Of a DNA stretch of 64,000 bases, positions 36,037 through 45,049 are shown piece after piece. The stretch comes from Copromyces sp. CBS 386.78 (taxonomy: Eukaryota > Ascomycota > Sordariomycetes > Sordariales > Sordariaceae). The DNA lies in the NCBI GenBank assembly GCA_030685235.1, contig MU839223.1, positions 1-64,000 of the forward strand. The letters are read 5' to 3'. How positions within the stretch are numbered: position 1 is the first letter of the stretch; each line of letters begins with the position of its first letter. Both the position numbers and the translations under genes were made by a program. The notes beneath the pieces are model-generated. The model was not told the DNA's origin. It did not search any database and was given only the letters and a program-made list of their open reading frames with translations.

Positions 36037-36545
36037 TGTTCGCCAAAACGCAGTGCCTGTATAACTGAGCCCACTAGCTCTAGTGCCATCCCACTGTCCT
36101 TGCGTAGCAATATCGCTCTCATCACTGCTCCTACACAAACCAAGGGCCCCAGTCCTTCCACCAGGCGTACCTGACGGGTAGGAGTTGGCACTTTATAACG
36201 ACCGCTGACCGGTGATGTCACAGACTTCAGCTTCATTGCTCGCAAGAACTAGTGGTCGTGTATTCCGTTGGATGATCAACCAGGCCTAGCCCGGCGATCG
36301 TCTCGCAGGGCCCCTTGCGCCACGACATGTCTCTCAGGACCACTTCCACACAAATCAAAGGCCCCAGTCCTTCCAACAGGCGCACCTGCTGGGTAGGAGT
36401 TGGCACTTTATGACGACCCTTGACCGGTGTGGAAGGCGTGCTTTGAGCACACTGCATCTCACACAAACCAAGAACCCCAGTCCTTCCAGCAGGCGAACCT
36501 GCAGTGGGTAGGAGTTGGCACTTTATAACGGTTCTTGACCTGCGT
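35940..36545 (-). repeat. Four tandem copies of a hairpin-forming exon/promoter-like module
   Basis: Cores lie at 35948-36001, 36147-36200, 36362-36415 and 36475-36530. Three are 54 bp and the last 56 bp. Start-to-start spacing is 199, 215 and 113 bp. On the plus strand each core has CCCCAGTCCTTCC, a small inner hairpin CAGG-CGNA-CCTG (degenerate in copy 1) and GGGTAGGAGTTGG. The outer arms pair with each other, so the whole core can fold. Conserved flanks (ACACAAACCAAGG on one side, TTGACCGGT on the other) extend the homology. On the minus strand each unit reads TTATAAAGTGCC, then CCTACCC and an exon-like CAG followed by GT. In copy 1 this GT serves as the predicted donor of the coiled-coil gene. 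Copies 1 and 2 both have an ATGAA at the same place upstream. Confidence 0.85.
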
Positions 36546-36979
36546 GAGAAGCGTACTTCAAATACACCTCATCGCTTCGCCATGGAGGAGCGGGGTCGCT
36601 GCTCACTGAGCGGTATTGGGGAGGAGAGAAGGTGACGGATGGAAAGGAACAGAGGGGAGGATGGAGGAGAGAGGGAGAGTCAGCGACAGGAAAGGAGGGA
36701 AAGCGGTAAAGATGGGAGGGAGAGGGAAACGATGGGATGGAAAAAGGAACTGAGAGGAAGGGTCGTGTGTGTAGGTGTGTCGCTGTTATAAAAACAAGGA
36801 AGCATGTGCTGGTTGTGACGAAACGTCTCGCCAACTATCACGAGGGATCAGGTAGAGGTACTGCTGCAGAAAGAAAACGCGACGGTTAGCTTCTGTGGGC
36901 GGTGCTAGAGGGGAGACGGGCCATGGGAGATGGTACGGGTATGAAGCCAAATGAATTGGTGGACTAACGGATAACTCAC

Positions 36980-37197
36980 AATAGGGACGGAGGCATTTGG
37001 GTTGATGCAACATGATCGCCGTCGTTGTGGTTGTTGTTGTCGTCGCCAGGGAACTCGGGCAATTGAGCAAGTGGTGGGACCCCGGTCCAAGCCCCAGGGG
37101 GGCAGGTCGGTTCTAGCGCTCCATCGTCGTCGGTGTCGTCGCGGAAGTCGAAGAGCTGAGTAGGTGATAGATGCGTGTGCGGCCCGGAGTTTGCCAT
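36980..37197 (-). CDS. Small Asp/Asn-rich reading frame, first exon or short peptide
   Basis: An ATG opens a frame beginning MANSGPHTHLSPTQLFDFRD and continuing with acidic and Asn/His-rich sequence (DDTDDDGALEPTC, PGDDNNNHNDGDH). It ends at a strong donor GTGAGT after CCGTCCCTATT. If unspliced, the frame stops 4 bases later as a 73-residue peptide. If spliced to the CAG acceptor at about 36865 it ends after a few codons. If spliced to 35899 it would join the coiled-coil gene in frame. The composition looks like real coding sequence, but the gene model is unresolved. Confidence 0.4.
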
Positions 37198-37585
37198 CGT
37201 CAAAGAGCGATCGATGGCATTGATGGTGTTGATACGATGGGCTTGATGGGCGTGCGATTGATTGATTGAGGACGGGGAATATGAGCTTGAACGAACGCGG
37301 ACAAGAGTGCGGGTGGAAGGACCCAGGTCACGTGATGTCGCGTTGGCAGCCTTGAGTGTGTCTCAGCATTTTGGTTCGGGTGGTCTGTGCACGTACTCAG
37401 CAACAACCGCTATTGGCTGCAACGCTCAGCGGCTCACCTTTCCACTTCTCTGGAGAACGATATAGCATTGATGCTTCTACCTCTATCGACGACGACATCC
37501 CGTTTCTATTTCTCGGTTTCTAGGTTTGGGTTTCACCTTACGGCGACAACTGTCATACAACACATTTCTTAATTTCCGTCCATGT

Positions 37586-38088
37586 CTAAAGCTTAGCACC
37601 CACCATCCTCCCGTCTACCATCTGAGCCTCGACGTCTTCCGTTTGGGTGTACAAGTTCTGGACCTGAGCTGGGTTCGACCATCTTTCGAACCCCTCGATC
37701 CCACCATGATATTTCTCCAACAGCCCTCTCATCTCCTTTTTCACCCTACACTCACGCGAAGTCAGCAGCTAAATTATCATCATGGTATCACCTGAACAGA
37801 GAACGGAGACGGAACTTACCCTTCAATAATCGCCCTCCAATCGCCCTCACTCTCCCCCTTCCTCACAATCCCACCACTGGCTATCTCGCTCCTAATCGCA
37901 TAAAGCTTCACTCTGTCTTCAAAGTCTGTCACCGGTTCATCTGTCCCGACCTCCTCTTGGTACCTCCTTATCATTTCTCCTGCTTTGAGGCCACTGCCGC
38001 CTGGACAATCGTGGTATCGATCATGAACCCAGCATTGCAGCTCCATTTCGCAGTGGCCGTAGAAGCAGCAAGGGTCGAAGAGGACCAT
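37586..38088 (-). pseudogene. Orphan C-terminal fragment of a fructosamine/ketosamine-3-kinase-like gene
   Basis: Two exons (38088-37820 and 37745-37586; 74-bp intron with GTAAGT donor) encode 142 residues. The segment MVLFDPCCFYGHCEMELQCW matches the Mg-binding D-x-x-x-F-Y-G-H-x-E-x-E-L region near the end of fructosamine-3-kinase family proteins. The following residues (DEPVTDFEDRVKLYAIRSEI, MRGLLEKYHGG) match their C-terminus. The frame is open for about 18 more codons upstream without an ATG and then meets a stop. The ATP-binding lobe and catalytic loop are not found in the 600 bases before it. I infer a 5'-truncated gene. The retained intron argues against a processed copy. A short expressed protein starting at the ATG cannot be excluded, but it would lack kinase function. 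Confidence 0.5.
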
Positions 38089-38716
38089 CCTTCCCCTTCC
38101 TATTCCCTCTCCCCTTATTTCTGTTCCATGTCCTGTTTCCAACTCCGAGTCTGACTCCCTGCTTCAGTTCTTTCACTTGCGCTTTTGCCAAAGAAGAACG
38201 ACACACACAAGCCTGTACACCATATGTACGAGATCCCACTCATGATTCCAAAGCTTCTTAGCGGCCTTTTACACCGTCTATACTTGGAGAAGGCAAACGC
38301 CACACGGAGCCCGATGCGGCCAAACTCGTCCGTCCCTCTCAGCGATTGGCCCCATTTGGTGTTGTTGCGAGCTAATGATGAACCCGTCGTCTTGGCATGT
38401 TGGGCAGAAATGCACGATTCCAGATGCCTCCCAAGGTGCAGCAGCCAGACGGGGTTGTGACAAGGATGGTCGGATAAGGCTGTAACCCAAACGGAATGTT
38501 ACCTGCCCCTCTTCCCGTCAGGGTGTAGAAAGAATTTCGGGCAGATGATGTCGGCATGGCAGTCTTGGGCCGATTTCTTTTGCCAGGAGCTATGCAGTTA
38601 GGTGGTTGTAGAAATCGCTTGTGCAGGGTCCCTAACAATTTGCCTGTCAACTTGCACAAGCGATTGTTACCACCCCCTACCAGTATACGCTCTCCAGATT
38701 ATGGTAAAGCATCGCG
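38089..38716. other. Intergenic, no intact kinase N-terminus
   Basis: This divergent stretch lies between the truncated kinase-like gene and the NLR gene. I looked here for the missing kinase N-terminal half on the minus strand and found only unrelated short frames. It presumably holds the NLR promoter. Confidence 0.5.
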
Positions 38717-41700
38717 ATGTCGGTAAGTCATCATAATGAATTCGCAGTTGTCTTCAAGAGCTGACTTGCCTTGTTGTCTGCGTAGGCTCTCCGGCGTGGA
38801 ACAGAGGCTCGGCGAGTATCAGACGCGGCCAGGAACGGGGGCGATGCTAGCCGAGTTAACAACCAGGCTTCCGTCGCGACCATCTCGGAAAGTATCAGTT
38901 CTGATGATAAAGGAAACATCTCGTTGCGGGTTTCTCGGCACTTCTCTACAGCTTGGGTCAAAAGACGACATACCAACGATGACCAAGAAGGGGCTCATGG
39001 CCCTCTCGGCCTACGACTGATTCACTCGTCTCCTGAACCTCTGGTCGACCTGATATTTGTACACGGCCTGAAGGGTGGTTCGATCAAGACATGGAGGAAG
39101 GGAAATGACCCACGCTCCTTCTGGCCCCAGTGCTGGCTGCCACTGGAACCCGGATTTGAGAACGCCAACATCCACACGTTCGGCTATGACTCGGATTGGA
39201 CAAGTTCCAAAGCGAATGTGCTGAACGTCCATGATTTTGGCCAACGGTTCCTGGAGGAGATGAGGAACTCTCCTTCCTTGCGAGGGCCCGTGAATGAAGA
39301 GGTACCTTAAGCATTCGTCTAGCCATCGCCAGCGACAGACAAGCATGTGCACATTACTCGCAATCTAACCAAACATATCTCGTCAGCGTCCCATTATCTT
39401 GGTCGGGCACTCCATGGGCGGTCTTGTCATCAAGAAGGTCAGTCGTTCTTTTTTCCCTACAACTACAGGACACATTCGAAGAAAAGGCCCACTTGAGCCA
39501 CCGCGCCTTGTTCCTGGGCCCCCAGCTCATGTCGAACAATACCCTAGGCATTCATCCTGTCACGAGATATCCCCGAATTCCACAACCGCATCCGCAGCAT
39601 CTTTTTTCTAGCCACTCCACATCGGGGATCAGACTTTGCTGCAATACTGAACAAAATCCTCACGATATCCGGAGTGTTGTCTCCCAGGCAGTATATCACT
39701 GACCTTACTACGGGTTCCACGAGCATACAATTGATCAACGCAGAGTTTGGGAAATATGCCCACGAAATCCCTATCTTTTCGTTTTACGAAGCCCTGAAGA
39801 CCAGTCTCGGTGTCTCGTCTGTGTTCATTGTGGAAAAGGACTCGGCCATCCTGGGTATGTCAAGTGCTGAAACATCCTCGAGAGCTTCATCGGCCCCGTC
39901 AAGCTAACGGCTTGTGTTCCGACCAGGCTACAAGAATGAACGCGCTACGTATCTGGGCGCAAACCATAGGGATATCTGCAAGTTTGACTCGGTTGAAGAC
40001 CCAAATTACATCACCGTGAGGAATGCTTTGCTCTCGGCTATGAATGACGTGCTGCATGATGGTACGTTTCCCTCGACTTTCTTCACTATAAGCTACTCTA
40101 ACAGTTGGTCATTGCAGTCACAACAAACAAGCGGGCTCAAGCCAAAGAGCAGCTCCGGCAATTGAGAACATTTTTAGGCATGGCTGAGAAGCCTGATGAA
40201 CAGTTCTGGAAGGTTGATGGTTCATGTCAATGGATCAATACTCGGGATGATTTCCAGGAATGGAGAGATGGCCACAGAGCCGAAGGGCACTCCGAACACA
40301 TAATCAACGAAAAAAGTCTAGCAATCTTCTGGATTCACGCCAACCCCGGTACAGGGAAGAGCGTCCTTGCCTCGCACGTGTCCTCGCAACTACAAGAGTT
40401 CAACCTCGAGTGTGCCTCGCACTATTTTCATGTGGGAGACACAAAATCCAGGTCTCTGGGGGTCCTCTTGAGGTCAATTGCCTATCAGATGGCACTTTCC
40501 AATGCTACCATTCGAGATAGGCTTTTCATACTTTTCGAAGAGGGGGCGACATTCGACATGGATGACTCGAGAACAATTTGGACCAAGCTGTACAAGAAGT
40601 GTATCCTATCGGTATGTTCATCCCTGCTTTAGAGCAATGCTTAGCACTGATATCTTCTGACACCGTCTTGTTGCTAGGCAAGGCTGTTTACCCCCCAATA
40701 CTGGGTCATCGACGCGATCGACGAGTGTAGTAAATACAAAGAGTTCTTTACCATGTTAAGAGGCGAAAGGCCCAACTTTCCGCTTCGAATCTTTATCACA
40801 AGCCGACACGTCCACGATATGCAGCGCATTCAGCGGAGCTTGGAGCCGACAGCCTCTGTAGAATGCGTGGAGATCCCGAGAGAAGCCAGCCTTGATGACA
40901 TAAAGCTGTACATCCAGAGTCGAATAGACACACTGCCAATTGACAACATCGATGAGAGAGAGGAGCTTGCAAAACAAATATTACACAAGTCCGGCGCTTG
41001 TTTTCTATGGGTCCGTCTGGTCCTAGACAAGTTGGAGAATGTTTACTCCAACGAGAGCATCATGAAAGTTCTGGAAGAGATTCCAGAAGGGATGGTTCCA
41101 TTATATGAGAGGACGATGCAAGTCATGGCAGAGAATACGCTGGAGAAACACATCGCAAGAGCTGTCCTGCTATGGACTGTGGTTAGTACTCGCAAACTCG
41201 CAGTGTCCGAACTCTCTCAAGCATTGAAGCTCGACATCAACACAGTCCTACCTAGTGCCAAAAGTGCTGTCGAAGGACTTTGCGGCCAGCTGGTCGCGAT
41301 ACAAAAAGACTCCAATCTGATCGAACTTATTCACCCCACAGCACGGGAGTTTCTATTATCCGAACCAGCCGGTGAATTTATGGTTTCTTCACCTGGGGCT
41401 CACGAACGTGTTGCCTTAACATGCCTTCAACTACTCAACGGCAACGATCTACGCCCTCCTCGTAACCCACGCTTCCTGTCTCAGACTCGCCCGCCACCGC
41501 CTCCGTTCCTCGATTATGCTGTGACACAGTTTACCGAGCATATCTATATCGCATCAGCAAGTTCGGACAAGCTTCTCATGGCAATCGATCGGTTCTTCAA
41601 AACAAACGTGCTAAGCTGGATTGAGATATTGGCACGCAAAGGCGATCTTCATTGTATCATCCGAGCCTCTAAAAACCTCAGGGCGTACCTGGACCGCAGA

Positions 41701-44064
41701 ATGAAGTACCTGTCCCCTTTGAACAATCAAGTCAAAATTATCGACAGCTGGGCTACTGACCTCAGCCGGTTAGTTACCCAGTTTGGAGAGGCCCTCATCC
41801 AAAACCCATCTTCTATCCACTTCCTTCTCCCCCCACTATGTCCTCTAGGGTCTGCTATCTATCAACAATTTGGCAAGCGGCCGGATGGTCTTTCTGCCGT
41901 CGGTCAGCGTCCCACAGCATGGGATGACTGCGTCGCATATGTCAGTTTTGGAGACAACATTGCAGTCTCGGTATCCTGCGGTGATAACTTAATCGCTGTT
42001 GGTATGGAATCTGGAGACGTCCACCTCTATAATCACAGGAGCTGCCAGAAGGAAACTGTCCTACCTCACAAAAATCCGGTGGACCTCGTTCACTTTAGCG
42101 ATCGACATATCGCGATCTGCACAACCAGGGCCATCATGCTCCAAGATTTCGACGGAAATATTGTCTGGGAGCATCGGCTAAGGTTCCGCTGTCTAACTCT
42201 GACTTCGTCGGATAACCACATCGTGGCTGTTTCTTTCCACGGCCATTTCCTTAAATGGGATAAGGTCACGGGTGAACTAGTTGATGACTACACCTTCGAG
42301 TACAGGAACCACGAAACTGCGGAGGTTGAACATAACAGGCTTGCTTCACGCCCCCCGCTTGTAGCCTCCGTGTCTCCCGAAGCCGACACAATAGCTCTGG
42401 GCTATAGGGGTGGCACTGTCTCTCTTTGGGACATTCAATCCCAAGAATTCGTTGGCTTCGCACAAGATGAAGAGAGTAGGCGCGCGGCAAAACTTCTCTT
42501 CAACCCCAATCCCAACATCAGTCTGCTACTCGTGATATATACGAATCATGGTCTCTCCTTATACGATACATGGACGGGGTCACTGAACAACAGCTACAAC
42601 ATGCCTGATGCTGTCGGCTTATTCTCGGCATCATGCACACCGGACGGCCAAACGCTTGTCACTGCGGATTCTCAGGGTCATATTCACATTTGGGACTTCG
42701 AGTCATTGACAGTGCTCTACCATGTGTTTTCGCCCTTCCCATCGTTTCGGCTCCTTAACTTCACGTCAGATGGATCAAGTGTGGTTGATGTCATGGACTC
42801 GAGCATGCGCATCTGGTCTCCTGCCGTGCTTGTGCGGAAGAATATGGAAGAGGACGCTAGCACGAGTGGCGACGCAATTCAGCTTGCCGTTACGGAGGGC
42901 GAGTACGAAGCCCGAAAGAATGCCGAGGTTACAGTGCTCCGAGGCCACCCTTTACTTCCATTTGTCTACGCGGGCATGTTCAATGGCCAAATGCTGGGTT
43001 TTGGGACAAAGGCTGGCGCCCCATCTTCACCGACAAGTCTGTACCGTCACGCCACAGAGGCCATCATCACTGAAATTGCTGTCAGCAGTGACACGACAAT
43101 GAGATTGATTGCTTCTGCGGACGTGACAGGCTTGGTCGTCATCCATGGACTTGTGCCCTCTATGCTGAACACATCTCAGCAGGGACCACTAGCCGAAATC
43201 CATACCGATGCCCAGATAAAACAGTTGTGCTTCAGCCCTAGAGGCAAGCATCTACTCATATCAACAAGCAGTTCGGACCTTGTCTACCAAATAGTTGAAG
43301 GTCACTGCTCACTTGTGGGATCGTTAGCTTTTCAGCAACATGAAAGAGTCATGTGGCGTTGGTTTATCTACTACCCTTCAGCTCACGAGCCCATGTTCGC
43401 ACTATTCTGCGACGGCACACTCCAGTGCTTCAACATCAAGCACTTTACTGACATATCTTCCGGCCATGCCCCGGTGATCAAACTACACTATGATCTGGGT
43501 GAAGGCATTGTCGCGAGAGGGATTGATGAAATCATCGTCGAGCCATCAACCCAGACACTGGTTCTACAAGTGAGGCACGTTCAGAAGTTTGTCACATCAT
43601 CGACGACCTTTCTATACTATCTTGAAAAGGATACGGCACTGGCTTCATCACCCGGCAACGGCATCAACATCATTACCGCCACTATCCTTGATCCCATCAG
43701 CAGCATTTCTCTGTCAGCAATTTGCGCCCATTTTCTGGGCTTTACAGGTAGCGGCGGTACAACTGCCAGCAAGGGAGCCAAAAGCCTCGTTTTCATCCAC
43801 AGAAACTCCTGGTTATCCAGCATTGACCTGTCGACTATTCTATCAACGTCCTCCAGCTCAGATATTGCCGACACCGAGTACACGCAGCACATGTATGTCC
43901 CGAAAGATTATCTGTCAGAAGGTGGTAGCGAGACACGGCCTGTCAAAACATTGGATGACGATTTCGTCTTTTGTGTGCATGGAGAGTTGATTGTCGTGAA
44001 GGGAGCTCTGAAGTTTCATGACGCGGTGTCGGCCAAAAAGTCGACTCCCAGGAAGTCCACGTAG
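38717..44064 (+). CDS. Fungal NLR: SesB-type alpha/beta-hydrolase, NACHT, divergent beta-propeller
   Basis: Seven exons (38717-38722, 38786-39301, 39387-39437, 39548-39854, 39927-40061, 40118-40611, 40678-44064) join in frame to 1631 residues. The N-terminal effector domain is a SesB-like hydrolase: LVDLIFVHGLKGG, nucleophile elbow GHSMGG at about 181-186, and FLATPHRGSD built across an intron. A linker resembling NACHT-preceding helices (QLRQLRTFLGMAEKPDEQFW) follows. The NACHT NTPase has Walker A NPGTGKS near 414 and Walker B YWVIDAIDEC near 513, then the ITSR sensor and helical subdomains (HPTAREFLLSEP). From about residue 850 to the end there are beta-propeller-like repeats (TLVTADSQGHIHIWDFESL, ALGYRGGTVSLWDIQSQ), much more divergent than classic HET-D/E WD40 repeats. 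Such STAND proteins sense non-self and trigger cell death. The HET gene lies 1 kb downstream on the same strand. The 6-bp first coding exon is inferred. Confidence 0.88.
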
Positions 44065-45049
44065 AGAGGAGATCCAGGGCTGGGGAAGTCTGCTATCGCA
44101 GTCCGGGAGGGGACATAAAGGCGGCTTGCGTTACTCAGTAAGTGATTGCCTTGGCTACACACTTCCCTTCGCATGCTTCGGATGAGATCGGGGTACAGTG
44201 GGATGTATACAGGCACTTTCCGTTTTGAGCCTCTATTAACAATAGAAGGAAGTGTCCGGGAAGGCCAGGCAAGCTGGCCTCGCCCTTCCCAACTCCCAAG
44301 GCAATAATAGGCTGGATCCTGGGTTTGACTTGTAGGGTAGCTAATATGAATTGAAACCCGTATAGTAACGTGAAGGTATAAAGAAGTGGAAGTGCAAATG
44401 GTAATACAATGGAAATGTAAGTAGAAATGCAAATGGAGATGCAAATAGTAATGTAAATGGAGGTGTAAATAGAGGCACTAACAAAAAATGCCGGAGAACG
44501 GGAATGCACTAACGTGAAAATTGCGAAACTCTGTCAGGCTTAACAATTATTTTGCGGGCGAAAAGTGCACATTCGGGTGCTGCACTATGAGTTGGGTAGT
44601 GCGTGCGGGGCTTTCTATGCGGTCCGCCCGCCAAAAGTACTAACGCACTAACTGGACACGAACTGGGCTAGCTACGATTACTAAGACCAGGGCATTCGTC
44701 CCCCACCTTCTTCTTCGACTTTCGGGTATTTAGGTTCAGGACCGGGCACCTCCATGGGATTTTTCCCTTTCTTCCTAAAACCAATCAAAAAGTCAATTTC
44801 TCCCCATTGGTTTCAACCACTCTTACAGTACCCTAGTTTTGTGGCTTATGCATGTCGGGAATGAATGACCTGACCGACAAAATCGCTGCCCGACGGAAAG
44901 GATCCTCCTACCTTCCCAGAGGCGTTGGTCTACTTTGCCCCTCACAGGTCCTTAAGTTTCGTCGTTGTTGTTCCTCTTTTCAACAACATGACAACATTGA
45001 TCCCATACATTGTTCAAGTTAAGATCCATTTCCACTACGGCCCACGACA
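44065..45049. other. Intergenic between NLR and HET genes
   Basis: It contains the degenerate 12-bp repeat listed separately and the HET gene promoter and leader. No further gene was seen. Confidence 0.55.
44375..44480 (+). repeat. Degenerate 6/12-bp A-rich tandem repeat
   Basis: The stretch consists of variants of AAATGGAAATGY-like units (for example GGAAATGTAAGTAGAAATGC, then AAATGGAGATGCAAATAG). The units are imperfect, so this is an old low-complexity array. Confidence 0.6.

Noticed and set aside
35941..36466. Minus-strand frames in the tandem array read as a repeat protein (KVPTPTRQVRLVEGLGP)
   Set aside because: The phrase recurs in copies 2 and 3 but is out of frame in copies 1 and 4 and broken by stops, so a continuous repeat protein is not supported. 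The exon/promoter-module reading explains more.
41999..42490. Short frames on both strands inside the NLR gene
   Set aside because: Overlapped by the long, intact NACHT-propeller exon on the plus strand.
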